A stretch of DNA of 64,000 nt from Ascoidea asiatica (taxonomy: Eukaryota > Ascomycota > Saccharomycetes > Ascoideales > Ascoideaceae), in NCBI GenBank assembly GCA_001600695.1, contig BCKQ01000001.1:313916-377915 (forward strand), written 5' to 3'. This document shows, piece after piece, positions 19,884 to 30,206 of this stretch. Position 1 is the stretch's first letter, and the number at the start of each line of letters is the position of its first letter. The notes under the pieces were generated by a model. It searched no databases. It was not told where the DNA came from and saw only the letters and a list, made by a program, of their open reading frames with translations. The translations under genes and the position numbers were made by a program.

Positions 19884-20237
19884 TCAATCAACTAAATAAA
19901 TATCTTAATTATTATAGCATTCAATATTTATTTTATTATCATTTTTAAAAGTAATTTTTAAAAGTACAAAATTTGATTAATTTTTTTTTCAACTCCATTG
20001 TATGTACTCCAATGTTATCCCATGCCACCCAGACTACTGGCTTTTTTGCAATTTTAAATCATTTTTTAAATAAAAATAAAAATAAATTTGTATTTGTATT
20101 TGTATTTGCAAGTGATCAAAGAAATAAATTATTGATTTGAATATAAAAAAAATAATCAAATCAATAATTAATAATTAATAATTAATAATTTAATTCAATC
20201 TCGTTTCATTTCATTACATTACAACTTATTCAGATTA

Positions 20238-21581
20238 ATGTCTTCAAAAGAATCTGATAATAATGATAATAATGATAATAATGATAATAAAAATAATAAA
20301 GATACAAATATTGAAAATGATATAGAAAATGATTTAATTTTAAATTCTAAGAAAAAACAGAAATCAAAAAGAAAATTAAAACAAAAAAAGAAAAAATTAA
20401 TTAACAATAATCAATTGGAAAAAGGAAAAATAAAACAAGAAGCAAAAGAAGAAGCAAAAGAAGAAGAAGAAGAAGAAGAGGAACTAATATTTTTTCAATC
20501 AATTAAACCAAATTCTGAAATTAGATTGAAAAGAAGAAAAAAAAATATTTTGAAAAACAATTCAAAGAATAAAATTCAAATTAATAATATTCAAAATTTA
20601 AACTCATTAAATAATAATCAATTTAAAACTAATGAAATATTGTTGAATGATTTTGATAATGAATTGATTCAAAATAATTCAATTGAATCAAAAAACAAAG
20701 AACAACAATTTCAATTTCAATCTCAATCTCAATCTCAATCTCAATCTCAATCTCAAATTCAAAATCAAATTCAAATTCAAAATGAAAAATCTAAATCTTC
20801 AAAAACTTCTGATTATCTTTCTTCAATTCAAATAGATGTTCATGATATTAATATAAACTTACGAAAGGATAATTCAAAAGATATTGAAGATAATATTGAA
20901 AATAATATTGAAGATAATATTGAAAATAATATTGAAAATAATATTGAAAATAATATTGAAAATGAAATTACAAAAGATACTTCAAATTTATCAAATGATT
21001 TTAAAAATCTAGATTTCATATCTTTAAATCAAAATAAACTTAAAAGTTCTTTAAATTTTAGAAAAAAAAATAATAAAATATCAAAAAAAAAAAATAATTT
21101 AAGAAGACAATTAAATGATTCTCAATTTGATGATGATATATTACCTATAACTTCAAATGAATTTAATATTAAAGAAAATTATGAAAAAAAATATATTCAA
21201 GATCTTATTAATGATGTTGAAATGATTAATTCAGAAATTGATAATGATTTTCAAGATTGGGAATTAAATAAAATTCTTGATGCAACTTTAACTTCAACTT
21301 CAACTTCAAAAAATAAAATTAAAAATATTGATTTAAATAATATTTATAATAATCCTGAAACTCGTGGTTTTAATAAATTACATTCATATAAAACTACAAC
21401 TTTAGAATTTCAATTGGAAAAAATTACAAAATTATTAAAAAATTTAAATTGTTTAAATAAAATTGAAGAAAAAAATTTAGAAAATTTAAAAATTGAAGAA
21501 ATTAATATTTCAAAAAAAGAAAAAGAAATTAAAAATAATTTAGAAAATTTAGGTAAAAAATATGACTACTTATCTAAATAA
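20238..21581 (+). CDS. NTR2: Probable spliceosome-disassembly factor Ntr2
   Basis: Ntr2 partners Ntr1 and the helicase Prp43 in releasing the lariat-intron spliceosome. The 447-residue protein starts with Lys/Glu-rich, probably nuclear-localising sequence. An island near residues 88-104 (FFQSIKPNSEIRLKRRKK) resembles the family's N-terminal motif. The region around residue 330 (YIQDLINDVEMINSEIDNDFQDWELNKI) matches the acidic then W-E-x-x-x-I pattern of the NTR2/GCFC N-terminal family. The last ~65 residues form a coiled coil, as in Ntr2. Between them are Gln/Ser repeats and about seven NNIE repeats. Family members diverge strongly, so this is moderate confidence. It ends 85 bp from another splicing gene, SNU71. 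Confidence 0.5.
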   Translation: MSSKESDNNDNNDNNDNKNNKDTNIENDIENDLILNSKKKQKSKRKLKQKKKKLINNNQLEKGKIKQEAKEEAKEEEEEEEELIFFQSIKPNSEIRLKRRKKNILKNNSKNKIQINNIQNLNSLNNNQFKTNEILLNDFDNELIQNNSIESKNKEQQFQFQSQSQSQSQSQSQIQNQIQIQNEKSKSSKTSDYLSSIQIDVHDININLRKDNSKDIEDNIENNIEDNIENNIENNIENNIENEITKDTSNLSNDFKNLDFISLNQNKLKSSLNFRKKNNKISKKKNNLRRQLNDSQFDDDILPITSNEFNIKENYEKKYIQDLINDVEMINSEIDNDFQDWELNKILDATLTSTSTSKNKIKNIDLNNIYNNPETRGFNKLHSYKTTTLEFQLEKITKLLKNLNCLNKIEEKNLENLKIEEINISKKEKEIKNNLENLGKKYDYLSK

Positions 21582-21628
21582 TATTAATTATGGATTTTTA
21601 TAATACAATTTTATAAAGTTATATATAA

Positions 21629-21646
21629 ATACAGTATATACTGTAT
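21629..21646. terminator. 18-bp palindrome between convergent NTR2-like and SNU71 genes
   Basis: ATACAGTATATACTGTAT is a perfect palindrome in the 85-bp gap between the two stop codons. Its symmetry would allow it to serve 3'-end formation of both transcripts. The TACTGTATA half recurs elsewhere in the window. Confidence 0.4.
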
Positions 21647-21666
21647 ACTCTGATTTATTTAATTAT

Positions 21667-24252
21667 TTATTTAGATACTTTTTTACATATCTCTTTCCAT
21701 AATTTTTTAACTAATATTTCACTATCTTCATCAAAAGTTTCCATAAGTTCACTGACTAAACCTTGTTTATTCTTACCTTTATTTTCTTTTATGAATGTAA
21801 GTATAAATTCAGACATATCTTCTTCAGCAAATCCTAAATATTCTTCCAATAACGAATTCACAAATGGAGTTATTTCTGTTATTAGTTCAGATATTTTTTC
21901 TTCGGAAGAAGAATCAAGAATTTCAATTAATTCATCCTCTACTGCTTGATCAATATCATTATCTGATTCAACTTCTGGTAATCTAGTCATTTCATAATCA
22001 TCTGCTGGTAATTCATCATCATCAGAAGATGTGGAAGAATCTGATAAAGAATCTTCATTAGGTGGTGGCATTTCAGTATCAGAAGATTCTAATTTATTTT
22101 CAACTTGATCATTTTCTGTAACTTTATTATTAGAAAATTTCATTTTAAGCATAATAGGTTTATTTTCAGGTTTCTTATAATTACTTGAAGATAAAACAGA
22201 AGATAAAAAGTCTGAGCTTGTTTTATTAATTTCAATTTCTTTTTCTTCTTCTTTTCTATCAATATCATCATTGATTTTTTCATTATTTTTCTTAATTTTT
22301 CTATTTTGTAAATATAATGAACGATTTTTATGATATAAATATTCAGTATTATCATAATCATAATTTAAACTATAATTTTTTAAAATTTGATCTCTTTTGG
22401 AAATCAAATAATCAGTTTCATAATTTTTAACATGATTATACTTGGATAATAAATTTTTTTTATAAGTTTGTTCAATTCTTATTAATGAAGCTTCTCTTTT
22501 TAAAAATTCTTTTTCAATTGATTGTTTTTCTAATTTTTCTTTATTATTTTCATATTCTAAATCATCTGCAAATTCATCTTCATCTTCATCGTCCTCATCG
22601 TCTTCATCATCATCTTCATCTTCTTCATTTATATCTTCTTCATTTCTATTATTACTGCTATTTTTTTTATCTGTAACTTTAATAGAATCATACAATTTTT
22701 TCAATTGTAATCTAGATCTTTTTCTTTCTTCACTTTGTTCACGAATTTGTTTTTGTTTTAAATTTTGATAAACTTTAGTTCTAAAATCTTTAATATCTTT
22801 TATAACTTGAGGTAATATTTCTTTAGGAATATCGGATAATTCAGAATAGTTAATTTTATAATTTTCTATATCATTATCATTATCTAAATTTGAATTTTTA
22901 TTAAGAGATTTATTTTGAAGACCATTATTTTTTATATAAAATTGGAATTCATTTATTACATTAATTAATTCATTTTTCTGTTGTTTTATGAGAAAATTAT
23001 TTTTTTCAATACTATAATTTGAATTTTGTATTAAGTCTTTATTTGAATTTAATAGAGATTGAATTAAATTTATTAAATTTTTTGTATTTTCTTGATATTT
23101 TAAAATTAAAATAATTTCTTCTTCACCTTTTTCTTTAGAAATCAATTTATTATTGTTGGTACTATTATTATTATTATTACTATTATTATTATTATTATCA
23201 TTAGTATTACTTGAAGAAATATTTGATGTATTTTGATTTGAAAGTTTTTTAAAAGTTAAATTATTGAAAATATTTAAAAAATTTATAAAAAAATGAATTA
23301 AGAAATTAAATTGAGAATTATTTAAAAATATTTCATTATTATTTTGAGAATTGAATGAATTTGAAGGTAAATTTAAAAATTTAGTATAATTAAATTTAAT
23401 ATAAATTATTTTATTATGATCAACATTATCATAATTAGTAATTGACCAAAAATAAGAGAAATCATTTGGTAAATAATTAGTTTTATTTAAATATAAGAAA
23501 TTTTTTTTTAAATTATCAAAAACTGAATTCATTAATGTTTCAATTAATTGATTATTGAAAAAAAAGGGAACATTTAATATTGAAAAAGTTAATAATTGTT
23601 GATCTAATGATTTTGGTACGAATAATTTTAAATCTAAGAAATGTTTTAAATTTTGATTAAAGAATTTTTCATAATTATTTTTTGAATTATTTTTGGATAT
23701 TGAATTATTATTTTCATTTTTCTCATTTTGACCAAGTTTTATATTCTTATCAAGTTTATTGTTATCATTATTATTGATATTATCATCATTATTTGAATTA
23801 TCATTTAAAATTTTCCTTTTATAATTTAAACGCTTTAATTTTATATCATTTAATGGATAGATTAAATTTTCGTCGAATATCAACGGAATTAAATTCAATT
23901 GAGATTCATTTACTTTTATATTTAAATCTTCATAATCTATAATGTTTTGTTCAATTTGATTATCATTTTCATTATTTATTTTATTGTTATTCTTATGATT
24001 ATTGATTTTATTTTTTGAAAAGTTAATACTATCCAATATAAATGGTTTTAAAGGTTTATAATGAGGTAAAAGTGAAATAATATCAGTATAATTTGAATTG
24101 AGTTGTTCATTATAAGATTTTATTTTATCAAATTTATAAACTGTATCATTATTATATTGTTCAAGTTCTGAATTTTGAGTTGAATCGATATCATCTAAAT
24201 CATTTATTGGATGAATTAACAATGAAGATGCAGATACATTAACTAATTCCAT
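21667..24252 (-). CDS. SNU71: U1 snRNP component Snu71 (RBM25-like, PWI domain)
   Basis: Snu71 is a yeast U1 snRNP protein acting with Prp40 and Luc7 in 5' splice-site recognition. The last ~75 residues of this 861-residue protein form a PWI-like fold (LEEYLGFAEEDMSEFILTF, DEDSEILVKKLWKEICKKV), as in RBM25. Upstream lies an acidic segment (about residues 720-790) and a charged Arg/Glu/Lys region with a run of Asp/Glu (about 550-570) and coiled-coil propensity, the RBM25 layout. The N-terminal half holds an RRM-like region that is hard to verify behind Asn runs. It is longer than the Saccharomyces protein (about 620) because of Asn/Asp expansions. Confidence 0.75.
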   Translation of the reverse strand: MELVNVSASSLLIHPINDLDDIDSTQNSELEQYNNDTVYKFDKIKSYNEQLNSNYTDIISLLPHYKPLKPFILDSINFSKNKINNHKNNNKINNENDNQIEQNIIDYEDLNIKVNESQLNLIPLIFDENLIYPLNDIKLKRLNYKRKILNDNSNNDDNINNNDNNKLDKNIKLGQNEKNENNNSISKNNSKNNYEKFFNQNLKHFLDLKLFVPKSLDQQLLTFSILNVPFFFNNQLIETLMNSVFDNLKKNFLYLNKTNYLPNDFSYFWSITNYDNVDHNKIIYIKFNYTKFLNLPSNSFNSQNNNEIFLNNSQFNFLIHFFINFLNIFNNLTFKKLSNQNTSNISSSNTNDNNNNNSNNNNNSTNNNKLISKEKGEEEIILILKYQENTKNLINLIQSLLNSNKDLIQNSNYSIEKNNFLIKQQKNELINVINEFQFYIKNNGLQNKSLNKNSNLDNDNDIENYKINYSELSDIPKEILPQVIKDIKDFRTKVYQNLKQKQIREQSEERKRSRLQLKKLYDSIKVTDKKNSSNNRNEEDINEEDEDDDEDDEDDEDEDEFADDLEYENNKEKLEKQSIEKEFLKREASLIRIEQTYKKNLLSKYNHVKNYETDYLISKRDQILKNYSLNYDYDNTEYLYHKNRSLYLQNRKIKKNNEKINDDIDRKEEEKEIEINKTSSDFLSSVLSSSNYKKPENKPIMLKMKFSNNKVTENDQVENKLESSDTEMPPPNEDSLSDSSTSSDDDELPADDYEMTRLPEVESDNDIDQAVEDELIEILDSSSEEKISELITEITPFVNSLLEEYLGFAEEDMSEFILTFIKENKGKNKQGLVSELMETFDEDSEILVKKLWKEICKKVSK

Positions 24253-27200
24253 TATTTATCTATCCTGAGCTTAACTTAATCCTTTATCGATTATTCAAAT
24301 GATTTTTCTAATCTGAAGTCTATAAATCTAATATAATAACATGAAAGTATTATATCTCGTTAATTACTAATAGTTATTCTTGATTCTCTAATCTTTATAT
24401 ATTCAATTTAGGTATAATTCTAAATTTGCCATTCGCTTATGTTGGATTCGATTGTTTTTTTGCAAATATTTAAAAATACACTTACTTTAAAGTAAAAGAA
24501 GAGTAAACTTTTTTAATTACGTAATATATACACCCGGACACCACTTTTTTAACATCCTTACATCAAAGCTTACAGTCACGTGTTTGATTATATTTTATTT
24601 CCTAAATAGGAATCTGTGATGCTGTGAAATATCCAGTACTTACCAGTATCTAAAGGTTGTTTTTATGCCGAAGTTTGCTGACACCCACAGCAACGCCAGA
24701 AATCCAACTATGTGGGTCTCAGTCACAACAACTGTTTTGGCACATGTCCCGATAAGAGGTCGCACGAGCTGAAACTAATTTAAGTTTCACTGCTATAAAT
24801 TTCCGGATTTGCTTACAAGCACTGCATACATATGTTTAAATGCTTAAATTAAGCTTTTTCAATAAGGATCCATTGCCAAGAATGTGCGGCATTGCAATTA
24901 TAAAATATCTCTGGAATTTATTTTTATATTTACATATTTTTATATCAAGACTTTGAAAAAAGCTTTTTAATGATTTTCGTTTTTTTTTTACAGAATAATT
25001 CTAACGATGGAATTTATCCGAAACATAAATCAGAATAATTTCATCTGTTAATAAATTCTGTTAACTTCAAATGCTCCACTTTTGAATTAAATTATATTCG
25101 AATTCGGAAACATTCTTTAAAAATTCTTTTGGAAAACATATTTAAAAGGCTGTTCAATTAAACTTCACAATTTGAAGGCTATTCAAGGCTTTAAGAGCCC
25201 TACACTCAATCAATATAGAAATATTTAAGGCTATTCTCTTTTCCAATTAATGAATGAATTTAACGACAGTATGCTTTTTTTTTAGTTAAAAAACTCTTTG
25301 GTAAACTAGGAATGTTGTAGTTCTTGAATATCCATTAATGAACAAATTAGCGACAATATTAAGACTTTAGATAGATTGAAATTGTTATCTATTCCATTCA
25401 TTAAAATTAAAGTAATGGTAATATTCATGATAGGAATATGATTCATTTGATTCAAATAAAAGGGCCCTTTTTGAAACTCTTGATAAACCAGAATTGGAGA
25501 TAGAATTATACTGCTTATCTATTGCAAGAGTAAATTTTGTACTGTAGAACAAATTCTTTTTTATCCTTTAAATAGATGAATTTGTGTTTTCTGTCGTATA
25601 GCGTCACAGACAGTCATTTATCACGTGTACTAATTCAAAACCTGGATATTCTGTTATATTTTATAACACTATTGCCTCATTAATACCTTATGTATTTGAA
25701 ACTTTTATAAGGCAAGTTTACATCAGGTGACGTTAGATACAGAAGGCTCAAATTCGTGTATTTAAGGGATAAAAAAAAATTAAAGCTACCTTAAAAACTT
25801 AACAATTTTTCTAACCACGAATATACTGTATATATTTTTAAAAGAAGGAGATTTTTTCTTGGTTGTTTATATTCAAGACTTAAGAAAAGATGCATAAATT
25901 CTTTCTTTAATTTAAGAATTACGGGAAGCAAGGATTGTAATCATTTAAAATTATTATTTATTGAAGTGTTTATATTTTAACAAATATTACACTTTTTTCA
26001 AAACTATCAAATTTATTAAAAATATATTAATATTGAGAATTTCATTGTTTTGCTTAACCAGTTTTTTCAAAAATTTCATATTTGTATAAGTATTATCAGA
26101 AAAAAGAAGAATTGTTATGAATCAAAAATTTATGACATAATCCATTGAAATAATTGTATGTAGTGGTAAAAATCCTGGAAGTGAAATATTTGGTTGAAAA
26201 TTCAATCAATGATAAAGTTTGAAGTAAATTATATGAATATATGTTATTGTGAATCGTGATCTAAATTCATTTATTATTACCTATTCGTTACTCTCGGGTT
26301 TATATATATTCTCTTATTTTTTTTAAATAAACTATCGTATAATCAAAATTATGATAACTCGATAAATGTTTTTTATCTTCTTTTTCATTTATTTAACCTA
26401 AGAGTTGATTTTCGCGAATAAGTTTCTAGAAATGTATAATAATTATATTCAATATTACAATTGAAATTTATTTTAAAAGCGAAAAAAAAAATGAGATTGA
26501 GTTTGTCTCCGAAAATTTTAAACTTACATTTACTATTTAAAAGATTCAAGAAAAATTACATAATTCATACAATAATAAAGATAATTAAGTCGATAATTTA
26601 GAATATATTGATCTTATATAATGATCTTTGAAATTTACTGGAAATGAATGCGGATATAATTCAGCATTTCAAGCTTTAGAAACGAAAAATTAAAATCTCT
26701 TACTACAAGAGCCATGGCTCTATTTTTTGATCTTCTACCTTTGAAGATTTTGTACCAGCCAAGAAAAGAGAATAATTTTTTTCAAAAAGCTTGAATCCAA
26801 GCTAATTGGATGAATAAATCAATCAAAGCTTAGCTTTTTTCAAAACAACAAAGGCCAAATACCCATGAAAACCAATTTCAGTTATAATATGAATTTTTTT
26901 GACCATTAAAAGATCCTTAAACTATTAGTTTTTAATTTTAAAAAAAAAAAACAAATCTTATAAATACCTTTAATACAACATTTTATCATTTTTACTTACA
27001 GTCCGTGATAATTCAACTGAATTGTGAAGGTAAAAGAGGCTCTGAAATCAAGACACTTTTTGAAATGCTTCGGCATCGCACCCCTCGAACCCGGACAGTG
27101 CATGAATCATTGGAAGGCACTGCTGACAAAACCGGATTATTCCAAAGCATGGTACGCGTGTGGATGACTTGTTCTACTTCTTTTGGCACAAAATCATTCG

Positions 27201-28460
27201 TATAAGCACACGGAAAAAGCTACCACAACGCTGCCAAGCGCGCACGCAAGTTTAAAAGCTTGACGGTGCCCAGGTTACTTGCCACTAAGCCCTTAAAGCT
27301 GTTAAAGTTTAATTTAAATCTTGCTCGAGAGCAAAAGATTATGCAAGCCTTTTAACTCGAGAAGTCTTCAGAGAATAAACTATTAACAAATGGAAACCGG
27401 AAAATGATGAAAAGATACAGAAACCATAATTTTGCATCAAATATTAACATTTTCAAGAATTCTTTTTCTTTTTTTTCTTTATCTCCCTGCTGATTTAAAC
27501 ATTTTATAAGGCATTTTTATATGGCATACGGTATGTTTTCACACTTCTTGGCCCTTTCCTTTTTCCCAATTCGATCATATGGCTTGATGGCAATGCATGA
27601 GTCTATGAACTTAATGCTTGCTAATAGGAAATTACTATCTATTTTATTGAAAAAAAAAGTATTCTTCAATTTAAATTTCAATTTCAAGTTCAAAATTTAA
27701 CTGCAAGTAAATTTAAAACTATTTTCTTTTGAAGTAATTAATTTTGTAATTACAAAAGAAATTATACTTGGGTTACAAAATTAGTATAATTTTTTAAAAT
27801 TTATTATTTTAAGTGATGATTATGAATATTCACTACTGTTATTAATTTCCAATCCACTTCTCGTATCATAATTACTTTTTAGTACCAGTCTCACTAGTAC
27901 TTGTAATCTTGATAAAAGAAATATTCGTTCACTAGGAGAAGTTCACAATAATTGTAGTTTATTCACATTTATGCTAGGCTTCAATCAAATTTTTTTAATA
28001 GTAAGCAATTTAAGTAAAAGCAGAGATAAAACTTTGATTAGAACTTAATACTTAGATAAAGATTTAAAAAAAAAGAGGAAATTGAATAACTTAACTTTTA
28101 GAAGAGAACTTTGAAACTCATTTCTTATAATTTCTTACTCATATATAACTATCTAAATTTCCCTACTTTTTATTATCTAACTTTCTTATTTCTGTTTTTT
28201 TTTTCCTTATTATTATTATCATAATTAATCTTATTAATCAAATTATTAGTATCCAAATTTATTCAATTAAATTTTTATTAATATCTGTTCAATATAACTT
28301 TATCTAATTTTCGATAAAAGTTAAAAAAAAGAAAAAAAGACAGTATTAGAAATAAGTATATCTTAGTAAAAATTCAATTAAAAATAAAGGTAAAAAAAAG
28401 ATAAAAAGATAAAAAGATCAAAATAATTATACTTAATATCAATAATATATTCTTATAAAA
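24253..28460. other. 4.2-kb divergent intergenic region, SNU71 to amino-acid permease
   Basis: No gene is supported. Two GC-richer islands stand out: about 24530-24800 (CACGTG within GTCACGTG at 24575-24582; GATAAG near 24753), probably the SNU71 promoter, and about 27005-27330, probably an upstream control region of the permease gene. CACGTG also occurs at 25622-25627. A 66-codon open frame at 27005-27205 lies in the second island but has no recognisable protein features. The last ~400 bp are AT-rich and lead into the permease. Confidence 0.55.
24575..24582 (+). promoter_or_regulatory. GTCACGTG Cbf1-type site upstream of SNU71
   Basis: Exact match to the RTCACRTG Cbf1 consensus, 323 bp upstream of the SNU71 start, in a GC-richer patch. 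Confidence 0.45.
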
Positions 28461-30206
28461 ATGGCTGATATTGAAAAGAAAAGTCAAGTAACTCCAACAG
28501 AGTCTGAAGTTATTGCTTCTCAATCTCCAGTTGAAAATCCAACTGAACATACTAGTAGTGGTTCAAAATGGCAAGATTTTAAAGATTCATTCAAAAGAAT
28601 GGATGATAGACATTTTGATCCAAATATGAGTGAAGTTGATAGAGCTGCTGCTGCAACTGCAAAATCTCCTTTATCTAGATCTTTAAAAAATAGACATCTT
28701 CAAATGATTGCTATTGGTGGTAGTATTGGTACTGGTTTATTCGTTGGTTCTGGTACTGCTTTAAGAACTGGTGGTCCAGCTGCTGTCTTAATTGGTTGGA
28801 TTTTAGTTGGTATGATGATGTATTGTACTGTTCATGCTTTAGGTGAATTATGTGTAACTTTCCCAGTTTCTGGTGCTTTTAATACTTATGCAACTAGATT
28901 TATTGATCCTTCTGTTTCTTTTGCCATGGCATGGAATTATGCTTTACAATGGTTAGTTGTTTTACCTTTAGAATTAGTTGCAGGTGCAATTGTTATTGAA
29001 TATTGGGATAAAAAAACTTCTTCTGCTGCATATGTTACAATTTTCTATGTATTAATTGTTGCCATAAATTTCTTTGGTGTTAAAGGTTATGGTGAAGCAG
29101 AATTTTGTTTTTCAATTATTAAAGTTGTTGCAATTTGTGGTTTTATAATTCTTGGTATAGTATTATGTTGTGGTGGTGGTCCAAAAGGTGGTTACATCGG
29201 TGGTAAATATTGGGCTCATCCAGGTGCTTTTGCAGCAAGTTTTAAAGGTGTTTGTACAGTTTTCGTTACAGCAGCTTTTTCATTTTCAGGTACTGAATTA
29301 GCTGGTTTAGCAGCTGCAGAAACTGAAAATCCAAGAAAATCATTACCAAAAGCTGTTAAACAAGTTTTCTGGAGAATTACATTATTTTATATTATTTCTT
29401 TAACATTAGTTGGTTTATTAGTTCCATATGATTCAACTCAATTAATTGGTGCATCATCATATGATGCTTCAGCTTCTCCTTTTGTTATTGCAATTGAAAA
29501 TGGTGGTATTAGTGGTTTACCAAGTGTTATGAATGTTGTTATTTTAATTGCAGTTTTATCAGTTGGTAATTCAAGTATTTTCGGTGCAAGTCGTACATTA
29601 GCTTCATTAGCAGCTCAAGGTTTCGCTCCACAAATTTTTGGATATATTGATAGAAATGGTAGACCATTAGTTGGAATTATTTTCACATCAGTCATTGGTT
29701 TATTATGTTATTTATCAGCATCTTCAAAAGAAGGTGATGTATTCACATGGTTATTAGCTTTATCAGGTTTATCAGCATTATTTACATGGGGTAGTATTTG
29801 TGTATGTCATATTAGATTTAGAATGGCACTTACAGCTCAAGGTAGATCAACTGATGAATTAGCTTTCACAGCTCAACCTGGTATTTATGGATCATATTTT
29901 GGTGTTTTAATGAATGTTTTAATTTTAATGGCACAATTTTGGGTTGCATTATATCCAATTGGAGAATCACCAGATGCAGAAGTTTTCTTTGAAGATTATT
30001 TAGCTGTTCCAGTTATTATTGCATTTTATGTTTTCCATAAATTATGGAAAAGAAACTGGAGATGGTGGATTCCATTAAAAGAAATTGATTTAGATACAGG
30101 TAGAAGAGAACTTGATATTGATTTATTAAAACAAGAAATTGCAGAAGAAAAAGCATATGTTGCTTCAAGACCATTATGGTTCAGAATCTACCATTCTTGG
30201 TGTTAA
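28461..30206 (+). CDS. Amino-acid permease of the yeast YAT family (Gap1-like)
   Basis: Proton-coupled amino-acid importer of the plasma membrane. The 581-residue protein has the family hallmarks: a cytosolic N-terminus (about 80 residues), SLKNRHLQMIAIGGSIGTGL at the first membrane segment (residues ~75-95), twelve predicted spans, the SFSGTELAGLAAAETENPRK motif after span 6, and GNSSIFGASRTLASLAAQG before span 9. The C-terminus ends in an aromatic-Trp-Cys tail (YHSWC), as in Gap1-type permeases. The exact substrate cannot be read from sequence; Gap1-like general uptake is the closest impression. Codons here are less AT-extreme than in the neighbours, as for a highly expressed gene. Very long intergenic DNA on both sides suggests complex control. 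Confidence 0.93.
   Translation: MADIEKKSQVTPTESEVIASQSPVENPTEHTSSGSKWQDFKDSFKRMDDRHFDPNMSEVDRAAAATAKSPLSRSLKNRHLQMIAIGGSIGTGLFVGSGTALRTGGPAAVLIGWILVGMMMYCTVHALGELCVTFPVSGAFNTYATRFIDPSVSFAMAWNYALQWLVVLPLELVAGAIVIEYWDKKTSSAAYVTIFYVLIVAINFFGVKGYGEAEFCFSIIKVVAICGFIILGIVLCCGGGPKGGYIGGKYWAHPGAFAASFKGVCTVFVTAAFSFSGTELAGLAAAETENPRKSLPKAVKQVFWRITLFYIISLTLVGLLVPYDSTQLIGASSYDASASPFVIAIENGGISGLPSVMNVVILIAVLSVGNSSIFGASRTLASLAAQGFAPQIFGYIDRNGRPLVGIIFTSVIGLLCYLSASSKEGDVFTWLLALSGLSALFTWGSICVCHIRFRMALTAQGRSTDELAFTAQPGIYGSYFGVLMNVLILMAQFWVALYPIGESPDAEVFFEDYLAVPVIIAFYVFHKLWKRNWRWWIPLKEIDLDTGRRELDIDLLKQEIAEEKAYVASRPLWFRIYHSWC

Noticed and set aside
24640-24660. ACTTACC resembling the 5' end of U1 snRNA
   Set aside because: Only seven bases match, with no Sm site or stem-loops around it.
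27005-27205. 66-codon frame with unusual base use, looked at as a small gene and, on the minus strand, as a tRNA (GGTTCGA at about 27085)
   Set aside because: The B-box-like word lacks the matching stem and A box, and no cloverleaf can be folded by eye. The protein has no motif.
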